The translations under genes and the position numbers were made by a program. From Desulfoscipio geothermicus DSM 3669 (lineage in GTDB: Bacteria; Bacillota; Desulfotomaculia; Desulfotomaculales; Desulfallaceae), in NCBI RefSeq assembly GCF_900115975.1, contig NZ_FOYM01000028.1, positions 1-52,000 on the forward strand: a stretch of DNA of 52,000 bases, read 5' to 3'. Positions within the stretch are counted from its first letter, which is position 1. The number at the start of each line of letters is the position of its first letter. The notes under the pieces are model-generated. The model made no database searches. It was not told where the DNA came from and was given only the letters and a program-made list of their open reading frames with translations. This document shows, piece by piece, positions 8,137 to 16,450 of the stretch.

Positions 8137-8487
8137 TTACATTATTGAATAATCAGATAATAAAGCATAAATGCGTCCACAGGCCTGAAAATTGTTCAGC
8201 GGTGTAAAAAAAAGCGCCAGCCCCTCTTTTTCAGCGGTTTCCAGGGTATCGGTTTCGGGTGTGCGGCCGCCTGTGATCACAATGCCGGAAAGATTTACGA
8301 GGGAGGCCACCGCCACAATGTTGCGGTGGCGGTGGATGGTAATCCAAAGATCACCGGGGGAGGCATGGGCCAGGACATCGCTTAACAGATCCCCGCAATA
8401 AGCGCCCCGGATGTCCCGCTGTAGGGTTTGGGGATCGGTCAGCAAAGTTAATTGCAACGACTGGATAATTTTACTCCAAAGGTTCAT
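8137..8487 (-). CDS. DRTGG-type domain protein (distal gene of H2-sensor operon)
   Basis: 116 residues. It resembles the DRTGG fold: GDLLSDVLAHASPGDLWIT, followed by VNLSGIVITGGRTPE, which fits the GGR/T region. The ATG overlaps the stop of the hydrogenase-like gene by 4 nt (ATGA), showing coupling. DRTGG domains are thought to be regulatory or ligand-sensing. A second, more divergent member heads the same operon (10265-10612). No catalytic role can be inferred. Confidence 0.7.
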   Translation of the reverse strand: MNLWSKIIQSLQLTLLTDPQTLQRDIRGAYCGDLLSDVLAHASPGDLWITIHRHRNIVAVASLVNLSGIVITGGRTPETDTLETAEKEGLALFFTPLNNFQACGRIYALLSDYSIM

Positions 8488-9827
8488 TTTTGTCCCTCCT
8501 CGGTGCCATTTACCGTTTCCCGGCCCATGGCCGGCGGCCGCATATGGGCCAGGTCGACAATTTCCCTGGCCAGAAGCTGTAGTTTTTCCCGTAGTTTAAA
8601 AACGCAAAAAGAGGTCTCCGCATAACCTCGCACAATATCCTCCGCCAGAGCCCGGCAACTGGGTGAGCCGCAGGAGCCGCAATCCAAACCAGGCAGTTCG
8701 GCGGTGATCCTTTCCACCTCTTCCAGCATACTGATGGCCTTTTGGATGTCATTGCTGAGCTTTAAGGTAGGGCGCGGTGCTATGGGGCTTTTCAGCCGGT
8801 AGTAGCCGGGATCGGTAGGGATTTCCGGTAATTGCTGCTCCCGACCGGCCAGCTTTTTTAACAGACTTTCCATGCGTACCCGGGAAACAAACGGGTTCTG
8901 GGGCACCAGAGGGCCGCCGATACACCCGCCGGTGCAAGCCTGCGCCTCCACGTAGTCGATGTCCCGCAGCCCGCCCCGTTCGATTTCCTCCAGCACATTG
9001 ATCACATTATGGATGCCGTCTACCGCCAGCAGGGAATGCTCCTTGATGGCGTGGTTTTCACCCCCGGTTTTACCCCAGCCCACGCCCCGGGCCGGCGAAA
9101 TGCTGGATAAAAGCCTGGTGGTGGGGGACTCCAGCCGGCCCAGTATTTCACCGTATATCGCGGACATGGATATGGCCCCGTCAACATATGAGCGCTCGCC
9201 GAAGGGCTGCTTTACGGCAGTGACCTTGGCCGGGCAGGGGGTAATAAAGAAAATGCCTATTTCTTCGTCTTTGAGGCCGTGGTCGCGGGCGGCCCTTTCC
9301 CGGGCCATGCGGGCGGCCACTTCCATGGGGGTTTCCATGGGTACGATATGTTCCAAAAGCCCGGGGAATTTAACCTGCATCAACCTGATTACCGCGGGGC
9401 AGGCCGAGGAAATCGCGGGCCTGGGGCACTGCCGGCCCAAATACTCGCGCAGGTGCATGGATACGGCTTCGGCCCCCACGGCCACTTCAAAGTAAGTATC
9501 AAACCCCAGGTCCAGGAGCGCCCCGAGGATATGGTGGGGCATTACCCCGGGCCCGAACTGAGCGTACAGGGAAGGTGCGGGCAGGGCAATGGTATATTTG
9601 AAATTGGCCAGGGTTGCCAGGGGATCGGTGATGGCCAGCTTGGCGCGGTTGGGACAGATGCGGATGCACTCGCCGCAGTCAATGCAGCGTTCTTCAATAA
9701 TCCTGGCCTGACCCTCGCGCACCCGGATGGCCTCCGTGGGGCAATGTTTGATGCAATTGGTGCAGCCTTTGCATTTTTCTCCGTCCAACGTCACCGAATG
9801 GAAGTATTTTTGCACTTTATTCACCAC
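8484..9827 (-). CDS. Sensory-type [FeFe] hydrogenase-like iron-sulfur protein
   Basis: 447 residues. Two N-terminal 4Fe-4S clusters (CKGCTNCIKHC and CIDCGECIRIC) precede an H-cluster-type domain with variant motifs: SSACPAV instead of TSCCP, TPCPAK, and QACTGGCIGGPL lacking the usual GGGQP tail. The C-terminal part carries a CGSCGSPSC Fe-S domain (about residues 395-405) and a helical end. There is no N-terminal 2Fe-2S or PAS domain. Such divergent proteins (groups C/D) are regarded as H2 or redox sensors rather than bulk catalysts. It starts with GTG, overlapping the RsbT-like ATPase gene, and is followed by a DRTGG protein. Confidence 0.85.
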   Translation of the reverse strand: MVNKVQKYFHSVTLDGEKCKGCTNCIKHCPTEAIRVREGQARIIEERCIDCGECIRICPNRAKLAITDPLATLANFKYTIALPAPSLYAQFGPGVMPHHILGALLDLGFDTYFEVAVGAEAVSMHLREYLGRQCPRPAISSACPAVIRLMQVKFPGLLEHIVPMETPMEVAARMARERAARDHGLKDEEIGIFFITPCPAKVTAVKQPFGERSYVDGAISMSAIYGEILGRLESPTTRLLSSISPARGVGWGKTGGENHAIKEHSLLAVDGIHNVINVLEEIERGGLRDIDYVEAQACTGGCIGGPLVPQNPFVSRVRMESLLKKLAGREQQLPEIPTDPGYYRLKSPIAPRPTLKLSNDIQKAISMLEEVERITAELPGLDCGSCGSPSCRALAEDIVRGYAETSFCVFKLREKLQLLAREIVDLAHMRPPAMGRETVNGTEEGQK

Positions 9828-10242
9828 TTGCTTGATTGAATATTATCGATTTCACATGGGTGCCTTTGTTTACCGCTGAATCAATTTGCAATTTATCGGA
9901 ACAACGGTTTATGTTGGGCAGGCCCATTCCCGCCCCAAAACCCATTTCCCGGATATGGGGGGGCGCGGTGGAATACCCTTCCTGCATGGCCAGGGTAATA
10001 TCGGGTATGCCCGGGCCTTCGTCCAGGGCCTCTATTTCCACCCGATCCGGGTATACATGTGCGGTCAGGGTGCCCCGCCGGGCATGAATAACAATGTTTA
10101 ATTCCGCTTCGTAAGCCACGATAACCGCCCTTCTGACGGTATGCACTTCCATACCCACCATTTGCAGCGCTTTTTTGATTTTAGCAGCGGCTTCCCCGGC
10201 CCGGTTGAAGTCCATGCCCTGTACCTCGAACTGCATTTGCAA
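9817..10242 (-). CDS. RsbT/SpoIIAB-like serine-protein-kinase/anti-sigma-type ATPase
   Basis: 141 residues. GHKL ATPase of the small RsbW/RsbT/SpoIIAB class: N-box YEAELNIVIHA, G1 box DEGPGIPD, and a G2 region MGFGAGMGLPNI. No sensor or transmembrane part is present. In relatives these proteins phosphorylate antagonist proteins or bind sigma factors. Here it is translationally coupled to the sensory hydrogenase-like gene (11-nt overlap), suggesting it relays the H2/redox signal. The target is not visible in the window, although an ECF sigma factor gene lies about 9 kb away. Confidence 0.8.
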   Translation of the reverse strand: MQMQFEVQGMDFNRAGEAAAKIKKALQMVGMEVHTVRRAVIVAYEAELNIVIHARRGTLTAHVYPDRVEIEALDEGPGIPDITLAMQEGYSTAPPHIREMGFGAGMGLPNINRCSDKLQIDSAVNKGTHVKSIIFNQASGE

Positions 10243-10264
10243 AATTAATCACGCTCCATTGGTG

Positions 10265-10612
10265 TCATGAACTTTGTAAACCGTGCTGGTACAACAGGCC
10301 GCAGCTTTCAAAGAGAAAACGTTTGGTTACCAAAAGTGGTATTTTTTTTCCTTCAGCTAACTGGATAATTTCCTTGCCGGGCTTTTTTCCCCGCACGAAC
10401 AGTATCGCTCTGGCCTCGATCATGTCCGCCACGCGAACGATTTGTATATTGGTAAGCCCGGTGATCAACAGGCATTCCGGCCTGGAAAAACACAGTGAAT
10501 CGCTGATCAGGTCGCACCCGAAGCCGGAACTGACTTCAATGTCCAACATATCCGCGCCGGTAATTATTTCGGCGTCCAATATGCGTTTAACATCCTGTAA
10601 CTTGATAAGCAA
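10265..10612 (-). CDS. DRTGG-like domain protein (first gene of H2-sensor operon)
   Basis: 115 residues. It is a divergent DRTGG-type fold: GCDLISDSLCFSRPECLLITG, then VADMIEARAILFVRGKKP, matching the layout of the other DRTGG protein at 8137-8487. It lies 22 nt upstream of the RsbT-like ATPase and starts the operon after an AT-rich promoter region. Probably a small regulatory or ligand-binding protein; function not established. Confidence 0.65.
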   Translation of the reverse strand: MLIKLQDVKRILDAEIITGADMLDIEVSSGFGCDLISDSLCFSRPECLLITGLTNIQIVRVADMIEARAILFVRGKKPGKEIIQLAEGKKIPLLVTKRFLFESCGLLYQHGLQSS

Positions 10613-10701
10613 TCACCTGCCCATAAACAATTCTTATTGAAAACCACCATAACTAATAAGTTAATATTATAAATATTGATAAAATATTATTATTACTACC
10701 T

Positions 10702-10730
10702 ATCATAATTAAAGTATTGTAAAAAATCAA
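10702..10730 (-). promoter_or_regulatory. Sigma-A-type promoter of the H2-sensor operon
   Basis: On the minus strand: TTGATT (complement of 10725-10730), 17-nt spacer, TATGAT (complement of 10702-10707), within a very AT-rich 150-bp region. It would start transcription about 80 nt before the DRTGG-like gene. Confidence 0.45.
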
Positions 10731-10768
10731 TAAGTTTTCATGCAATTTTGACATGTGAAAAAAATTTT

Positions 10769-11254
10769 TTAGAGGTTATAACTATTACTTTCTGTAGTAT
10801 TGGGGCCGGTCAGAACGGGGCAGGGTATTTTTTTGGTCAAACGGTGCAGGTTGAACTTCAACCCGCAGGCGGCGGCAGGGCCGGTGGCGTGGGGGTTGGG
10901 TAGGACGAGCAAGGCGGGTTGGGTTTGACTTACAATAGTTAAAACCACTTTTTCAAAGCGGCCGGTTTTTATGGCAGTTTCTACTATAACCCCTTGCTGC
11001 CGGGCCCGGTTGGCAAATTCAATTAATATTTCATCTGCGTATTTTTGCACACTTGTTTCGAACCAGCGGTAGAACTGCATTCTGGTCAAAGAGTTGCTCA
11101 TCCATTCATCGCCGAGGATGTCGCGCCAGCTTTCGTCAATGATAAATAAGGCCTGTAGAGCGGTTTGCCGGGATAAGGCTATTTGGATGGCTTGCAGCCC
11201 GGCCATGCGAGCGGAATATGAGCCGTCGGTGATGTATAGAATATGCCCGGTCAT
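10769..11254 (-). CDS. Universal stress protein family (UspA-like)
   Basis: 161 residues. The Usp alpha/beta fold is suggested by ILYITDGSYSARMAGLQAIQIAL at the N-terminus and VVLTIVSQTQPALLVLPNP, then RLTKKIPCPVLTGPN, at the C-terminal end, as in Usp proteins. The usual GxxGxxxx(S/T) ATP loop is poorly conserved (ATGPAAACGLKF). It starts with ATG after GAAAGGAGT, is transcribed alone, and lies upstream of the H2-sensor operon on the same strand. Stress role inferred from family. Confidence 0.7.
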   Translation of the reverse strand: MTGHILYITDGSYSARMAGLQAIQIALSRQTALQALFIIDESWRDILGDEWMSNSLTRMQFYRWFETSVQKYADEILIEFANRARQQGVIVETAIKTGRFEKVVLTIVSQTQPALLVLPNPHATGPAAACGLKFNLHRLTKKIPCPVLTGPNTTESNSYNL

Positions 11255-11409
11255 TGGTGACTCCTTTCAGAGTAACAGTTATGCTAATGATTATTATGCC
11301 ACAAAAAATAGCTAAAGTTTTTAAAGATCCATTGCTTCTCAGTCCAACCGGTTTTACAAATGCCTCCTGGTAAGTATATAATTAAACAAAGCAATAAATG
11401 GTGGTAATT

Positions 11410-11958
11410 ATGCTCAACCGCTGGAAATTAATGTTTTTGATGGTTTTAACAATAATCACGCTTGTTTCATGCACGGGACAAGCCAAGATGGACCCTTTGA
11501 TTAAAGCAGCTATGGAAGGAAACTCCGGTGAAGTTGAAAAATTGCTCAGGGACGGAGCGGAAGTGAACGCCAGGAATAAAGACGGTAACACAGCTTTGAT
11601 GTGGGCGGCGTATAAAGGACATGCCGGGATAGTGCAGGTTCTCCTGGAACATGGCGCGGCTTTGGATATACAGGGCAACCAGGGTTGGACAGCTTTAATG
11701 TTTGCGGCGGCCACGGGGAGAACTGAGATTGTGCGCACAATGATAAAACATGGCGCTGATATCAACCAAAAGAACGCAAACGGTTTTACAGCTCTAATGT
11801 ACGCGGCCATGGGGGACAATAAGGAAACTGTGCGGTTATTGATTGACCACGGCGCTATCGTCAATGCAAAAAATAACGATGGCGAAACCGCATCTACTTT
11901 GGCGGAAAAGGAAGGTTGCTTTGACATTGTCGGACTGCTGGAAAAGGATAATACCTAA
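11410..11958 (+). CDS. Ankyrin-repeat lipoprotein
   Basis: About 182 residues. The N-terminus is a lipoprotein signal peptide: positively charged start, hydrophobic core (FLMVLTIITL) and lipobox LVSC, predicting lipidation of Cys. The rest is four to five ankyrin repeats with the usual GxTALMxAA pattern (NTALMWAAYKGH, WTALMFAAATGR, FTALMYAAMGDN) and a final ETASTLAEKEG. The ATG at 11410 has GGTGG upstream; an ATG at 11398 is the alternative. Exported to the outer face of the membrane; likely protein-binding, partner unknown. Confidence 0.88.
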   Translation: MLNRWKLMFLMVLTIITLVSCTGQAKMDPLIKAAMEGNSGEVEKLLRDGAEVNARNKDGNTALMWAAYKGHAGIVQVLLEHGAALDIQGNQGWTALMFAAATGRTEIVRTMIKHGADINQKNANGFTALMYAAMGDNKETVRLLIDHGAIVNAKNNDGETASTLAEKEGCFDIVGLLEKDNT

Positions 11959-12043
11959 CAATACTTACATCTTAATTTTAAAGAATTAATGAGCTAACAT
12001 GCCAGCCATACCAGGTATAAAAATCAAAGAAAAGGTGAGTGTG

Positions 12044-12409
12044 ATGGATCCCAACAATCTAGCCTGCATTCAAAAGGTAAAGTTTATTTTTGATTTTTTT
12101 GAAAAAAGGGAGTGGCAACCCGGGGAAGAACCTCCTTTGAACAGTGTAATTAAATCCACCGTTAAACCCGGGGACATAAAAAAGTTGGGTGAGTTTTTAT
12201 CCTGGCGTATGGATAGGATATCTCAAATGATGGATATACTATTGTCCGCGCATGACAAATGGGCAGTCACCGGTAAAAGGGATAAAGTCTTAATGGAAAC
12301 TGCTTCTTGGGACTTTAATGATGCTATTAAGCTGCTCAAGGAACATGGTTTCAACGATGATGAATTTATTTTAAAAGTGGAATATGAACGTAAGTGGGGT
12401 GTGTTATAA
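12044..12409 (+). CDS. Uncharacterised 121-residue cytoplasmic protein
   Basis: I do not recognise a family. The protein is hydrophilic and predicted helical, with no cysteine cluster, signal peptide or membrane segment; it contains a FDFFEKREWQPGEEPPLNS segment and an amphipathic C-terminal half. The ATG at 12044 is preceded by AAGGTGAG at good spacing, so it is preferred over the upstream ATG at 11999. It may share a transcript with the ankyrin lipoprotein upstream and is followed by a hairpin. Confidence 0.6.
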   Translation: MDPNNLACIQKVKFIFDFFEKREWQPGEEPPLNSVIKSTVKPGDIKKLGEFLSWRMDRISQMMDILLSAHDKWAVTGKRDKVLMETASWDFNDAIKLLKEHGFNDDEFILKVEYERKWGVL

Positions 12410-12417
12410 AAAAGGGT

Positions 12418-12445
12418 CCCTGTGCGGTTAAAAGTACGCACGGGG
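12418..12445 (+). terminator. Hairpin after the uncharacterised gene
   Basis: CCCTGTGCG pairs with CGCACGGGG (one G-T pair) around a 10-nt loop, 8 nt after the stop codon. No strong T-tract follows. Confidence 0.55.
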
Positions 12446-12474
12446 AAACTTATTAATTGTTAAGGAAAGTATAC

Positions 12475-12540
12475 CAAAAAGGGGACAGGCTGCTTTTTTC
12501 GTTTTTTGAAAAAAGATGCCTGTCCCCTTTTTGGCTTTTT
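12475..12540. repeat. GGGGACAGGC-type inverted repeat (copy 1), probably also a terminator
   Basis: AAAAAGGGGACAGGC (from about 12475) is inverted as GCCTGTCCCCTTTTT (to about 12533), with an inner TTTTTTC/GAAAAAA pairing. It lies between convergent genes. A related element occurs at 48767-48872, so it is a dispersed family rather than a one-off terminator. Confidence 0.7.
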
Positions 12541-12555
12541 TGTGAGATTAACCGG

Positions 12556-13896
12556 TTACTTGGCTGCAACAGCCATCCAGTAACCGCCCAGAATTATGAT
12601 GGAGAAGATATACCCCAGCGGAACATTGACCAGCACACCGGTTGTAAAGGCAGCGAACGGTTTCCAACCTACCGATGTCAACTCTCTGAAACGAGTGGTC
12701 AAACCGATGGCCAGGAAACAGAAGATAAAGGCCCAGGTCCTTAGAGTTTTAACCGGCTTGATTACATCCGAGGTTATGGCCTTGGATGTTTCCGGGTCAG
12801 CGCCGGCTATAATTAAAGTAACAATTGCGGAAGCTACGAAAAAACCAATAACGAACTTCGGGAACCTGTACCAAATTTCAGCCGCGTCGGGTTTGGTTCC
12901 GTCTTCCCGCTTTTCCCATTTGGTAATGGAAATTAAGGCGAGCAAGAAGCACCAAATGCCGACAAACATATCACGGCCCACAACCTTCATCAGGGTGAAG
13001 GTGGTAATAGCCTGATCGCCGATGGCAGCGGCTGCAGCCATTCCGGCGGCATCGGCAAATTCGGAAGTTCCGATCCAGGCGCCGGCAGGGCCGGCCGGGA
13101 TGCCGAAGACGCTAATAAAAATGGGTAAGGCATAAATCATGATAATGGCCCAAACAATAACCATTGTAATGGCAACTGAAACATGTTGCTTTTCAGCTTT
13201 TACCGCGCCACCGATGGCGATGGATGCAGACACGCCGCAGATTGAACCACCGGCGCCCAGGGTCGCTGCGAACCTTCTATCCAGGCCGAATAACTTGGTA
13301 CCGGCCCAGTATATGGACATGAATGTAGTGACGGCGATGACAGTCGCCTGGGTAAAGGCTACCGGACCTGCTTCAATAATCTTGGTAAAAGGCAGCGTGG
13401 CGCCCAGTAAAACAATACCAACCTTAACGTAAAATTCAGTTCTTAGAGCTGCTTCGAACCACTTGGGAATCGGCATCAGGTTGCCGATGATTAAGCCCAA
13501 GCCAAGTGCTACCAGCGGGGCTTCCAGATTGTATTTTTTGGCCCATTCCCAGGAACCGAAAATAGAGACCAGGACAGCCATGATAAAGATAATCAAAAAA
13601 CCGGGTAAAAACTCGCTAAGCTTGTGACCAAGAATTTTTACAGCCAGAGAAAATATTGCTGTAAAGACTATAAATAATAAAACCAGCGAACCCAGGTTAT
13701 CCCCCAGGTAAGATGAAACTGTGCTAAATTCCGCCCATTGCGGAATTTTTACGGCTAAAAGTGAAATAGAACTACCAGAGAGCCACAATAATATGGCCGC
13801 AATTACTATACCCACACCAAGCCAGACCGCCCACCAGTCTTCCTTTTTATACAGGTCTGACCAGCCACCGCTGACAGCAGCAGGTTTGTTGGACAT
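12556..13896 (-). CDS. YeiH/UPF0324 family transporter (putative sulfate exporter family), copy 1
   Basis: About 446 residues with ten or more hydrophobic segments. It carries the conserved glycine-rich LGAGGSICGVSASIAIGGAV segment and the AIGDQAITTFTLMKVVGRDMFVGIW region typical of the UPF0324 family. These proteins are annotated as putative sulfate exporters, but the substrate is unproven. The ATG at 13896 has AAGGAGGAA upstream; the longer frame to 13968 lacks such a site. It is divergent from the two-component system at 14234, with a second YeiH-family gene on the far side of that system. Confidence 0.85.
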   Translation of the reverse strand: MSNKPAAVSGGWSDLYKKEDWWAVWLGVGIVIAAILLWLSGSSISLLAVKIPQWAEFSTVSSYLGDNLGSLVLLFIVFTAIFSLAVKILGHKLSEFLPGFLIIFIMAVLVSIFGSWEWAKKYNLEAPLVALGLGLIIGNLMPIPKWFEAALRTEFYVKVGIVLLGATLPFTKIIEAGPVAFTQATVIAVTTFMSIYWAGTKLFGLDRRFAATLGAGGSICGVSASIAIGGAVKAEKQHVSVAITMVIVWAIIMIYALPIFISVFGIPAGPAGAWIGTSEFADAAGMAAAAAIGDQAITTFTLMKVVGRDMFVGIWCFLLALISITKWEKREDGTKPDAAEIWYRFPKFVIGFFVASAIVTLIIAGADPETSKAITSDVIKPVKTLRTWAFIFCFLAIGLTTRFRELTSVGWKPFAAFTTGVLVNVPLGYIFSIIILGGYWMAVAAK

Positions 13897-14233
13897 CAGT
13901 ATTCCTCCTTGCTTTTTTTTCGAGGTGCTTATTGGTAGCCGGCATAATAAGCACCTGGTAAAAAACACATGCCCGGGCTATTAGTTGACTGTGGATATTA
14001 CTTCATCTTATGGATTGAATAATAGTACCTAATAGTTTGTATAATGAAAATATACATCATTTATTTGTTTAATCAATCTAAAACGGGCAAGGTGAATCTT
14101 TTGGATGCTGTTTATGAAGCCGGTTGATCAGGGATGTGAACACTTTGGTTCATTTTTTTGAGTTTTTTCTTGCACGGAGGGAAATATATCGAAAAAATAG
14201 AACTGTTTAATGTAATGGAAAAGGGTGAGGAAA
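13897..14233. other. Divergent intergenic region
   Basis: It separates the YeiH transporter (leftward) from the histidine kinase (rightward) and should hold both promoters. It is AT-rich. A small hairpin TGAAC/GTTCA at about 14137-14152, followed by seven T, is seen on the plus strand. No gene or known riboswitch was recognised. Confidence 0.4.
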
Positions 14234-15820
14234 ATGTCCAGGTCAAATGTACTTAATTGGATACTTGCCTTGATTATTCTTTTGTTGCTGGTTCCTTTGT
14301 TGCTGTTATACAATACACAAATATCCCCGCAAAAAGTCCAGGACATTTCCACTAACTTTGATTTATTGAAGGAGCACCAGCAATTATCCCTGAACCTGGG
14401 GCATCTAGTATTTAATGCCAGGGGATATGTAATATACAAAGATGACCGGTATCTGGATAAATTTAACGAATACGGACTCCGGGTAATTAAACAAGAGTTG
14501 GACTTGTATAACCGGGCCGGTTCAGACCGGCAAAAAAAAGAATTAAAAGAGTTAATTGATTTAACCCGGGAATACACCTCTCTTATGCGTCAAGATAACA
14601 TTGATGGATTATACCGTGAACAATATGAGCCCTTGGCCATCGATCTGCAACAAATCGCAAGCAGGTTATTAATGGAACGACAAGCAGACATAAAACGCAA
14701 TACTTTAAATGCCATGGCTTTGGAAAACAGCACCGGAGCCGCGGCAGCTTTTCTAATTTTACTTTCGCTGGCGCTGGTTATCACCGGTTTTCTTAAAATA
14801 GTCTTTCCTATGCTGGTTAATCACGACCGGATGGCAGGCCTTTTTGACCATATTCATGATGCGGTGCTCGTTATAGATCACCGGGGCGTAATTACCAAAG
14901 CCGGCAAGGCGTCCGCTAAACTTTTGGACATACCTGCTTCAGGGGTTACCGGGCGGTTGCTTAACGAGGTAACAGTGCAATACCCGCCTTTGCAAAATAT
15001 AACCAAACCCCTGTTTAGCGTCTTACTAAAAGGGAAGGCCTTGTCAAATAAACAGGCAGTTATTACCGGTCGCGGGAAGAGGACCTTTGTGAATGTTGAT
15101 TACTATCCTTTATATTACGGAGAAAAATTAACAGGAGCAGCAATGGTCGCGCACCCGGTGGAGATGCAAAAAAACAAGCGTCACTTATTTGAAACCATTG
15201 AGGCTGAACGTAAAAAAATTTCCATAGAAATACATGACTGGATCGGCAGAAGTATGTCCCCGATAATACACTCGCTGGATTTTATATTAAGGGCCCATGC
15301 TGAAAAGATACCAGCAGATGTCCATGACGACCTGGTTAAGCTACGTAACCATTGCCAAACTGCTGCTATGGATATGCGCGGAATTATGAATGATATCCAC
15401 CCGTATTTAATAGATAAGGTGGGGTTGATACCGGCATTGGAGTCTTATGTGGCAAATTTTGAACAGCTGCATGGTATTAATGTTTATATGTTTTACCAAA
15501 GCAGGGACCTTAACATTAGAAAAGTGGCACAAATTATTATTTATAGAATTATTCAGGAAGCACTGAGCAACGTGGTTAAACACAGCGATGCCAGTGAAGT
15601 GGATATTTATTTTAAAAGTGACACAGACGCTTTAAGGGTAGAAATAATGGATAACGGTCATGCGCCGGGAGAAGTTGCTGCGGGAAAAGGTTTATGGGGG
15701 ATGAAGGAACGAGCCAACTTAATTGGGGGCGACCTGGTTTTTAGCAATACGGAATCCGGTTTTTCCCTGACCTTGACCGTACCGCTGGTGTTGGAGGGAA
15801 AGCAAAATGGCGAAAATTAA
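14234..15820 (+). CDS. Sensor histidine kinase, NarL/DegS-type (HisKA_3)
   Basis: About 528 residues. Transmembrane helix near residues 6-25, an extracytoplasmic helical domain to about residue 165, a second membrane helix (AAAAFLILLSLALVITGFL), a PAS domain (AGLFDHIHDAVLVIDHRGVI), then HisKA_3 with the phospho-acceptor His334 in IEIHDWIGRSMSPI. The C-terminal ATPase has the N-box IIQEALSNVVKHS and G-box GKGLWGMKERANL. The ATG at 14234 has GGTGAGG upstream. It overlaps the response regulator by 14 nt. It sits between two YeiH transporters, which may be its targets. Confidence 0.92.
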   Translation: MSRSNVLNWILALIILLLLVPLLLLYNTQISPQKVQDISTNFDLLKEHQQLSLNLGHLVFNARGYVIYKDDRYLDKFNEYGLRVIKQELDLYNRAGSDRQKKELKELIDLTREYTSLMRQDNIDGLYREQYEPLAIDLQQIASRLLMERQADIKRNTLNAMALENSTGAAAAFLILLSLALVITGFLKIVFPMLVNHDRMAGLFDHIHDAVLVIDHRGVITKAGKASAKLLDIPASGVTGRLLNEVTVQYPPLQNITKPLFSVLLKGKALSNKQAVITGRGKRTFVNVDYYPLYYGEKLTGAAMVAHPVEMQKNKRHLFETIEAERKKISIEIHDWIGRSMSPIIHSLDFILRAHAEKIPADVHDDLVKLRNHCQTAAMDMRGIMNDIHPYLIDKVGLIPALESYVANFEQLHGINVYMFYQSRDLNIRKVAQIIIYRIIQEALSNVVKHSDASEVDIYFKSDTDALRVEIMDNGHAPGEVAAGKGLWGMKERANLIGGDLVFSNTESGFSLTLTVPLVLEGKQNGEN

Positions 15821-16421
15821 TATTATGCTGGTGGAAGATCACAATATTGTACGGGAAGGTCTTAAAAGGTTGATTGATATGGAAGAAGGTATGACGGTGG
15901 TGGCCGAGGCGGGATCTTGCCGGGAAGCGCTGGCTAACCTGCGCGAAGACGTGAATATAGTGCTGTTGGATATAAAACTGCCCGACGGAGACGGCTTGGA
16001 ACTATGCGACATTGTAAAGAAGAAAGTTCCCGGCATAAAATTTATTGCGCTTACCACCTATGACGATGCTTTATTTATCAGGAAGGCCCTGGAATCAGGT
16101 GTGCAGGGATTTATCCCCAAATACGCTTCCTTTGATGAAATTAAGTCGGCTATTACTATCACCCTCAGGGACGGCAAATACCTGTATCCGGGATTGGGTT
16201 TGGAAGTGCTTATGAATCTTTCGGAACCGGGGCTTTCGGAATCGGAAATTAATATTCTGCAAATGATTGCCAACGGTGAAACGCAAAAAAAAATTGCGGC
16301 TGAATTATTTATCAGTATTTCTACTTTAAGACGAAGGATTAAAGGAATATGTACCAAGTTGGGTGTGGATACAATTGAAGAGGCCCTGGCCTCCGCTGTA
16401 AAAAAGGGATTAATTGAATAA
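15807..16421 (+). CDS. Response regulator, NarL/FixJ-type with LuxR HTH
   Basis: 204 residues. Receiver domain with the acidic pair VEDH near residue 10, phospho-acceptor Asp55 in VLLDIKLPDGDG, and Thr/Lys switch residues (LTTYDD, IPKYAS). The C-terminal LuxR-type HTH has LSESEINILQMIANGETQKKI, then FISISTLRRRIKGICTKLGV. The start overlaps the kinase gene, so the pair is translated together. It probably regulates its own locus and the flanking transporters (inference). Confidence 0.93.
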   Translation: MAKINIMLVEDHNIVREGLKRLIDMEEGMTVVAEAGSCREALANLREDVNIVLLDIKLPDGDGLELCDIVKKKVPGIKFIALTTYDDALFIRKALESGVQGFIPKYASFDEIKSAITITLRDGKYLYPGLGLEVLMNLSEPGLSESEINILQMIANGETQKKIAAELFISISTLRRRIKGICTKLGVDTIEEALASAVKKGLIE

Positions 16422-16450
16422 AAGGATGGTAGGCCAAGGGAGGCTTTATA

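Noticed and set aside
14137-14159. Small TGAAC/GTTCA hairpin followed by seven T upstream of the histidine kinase
   Set aside because: A 5-bp stem is too weak to call a terminator or attenuator with confidence.
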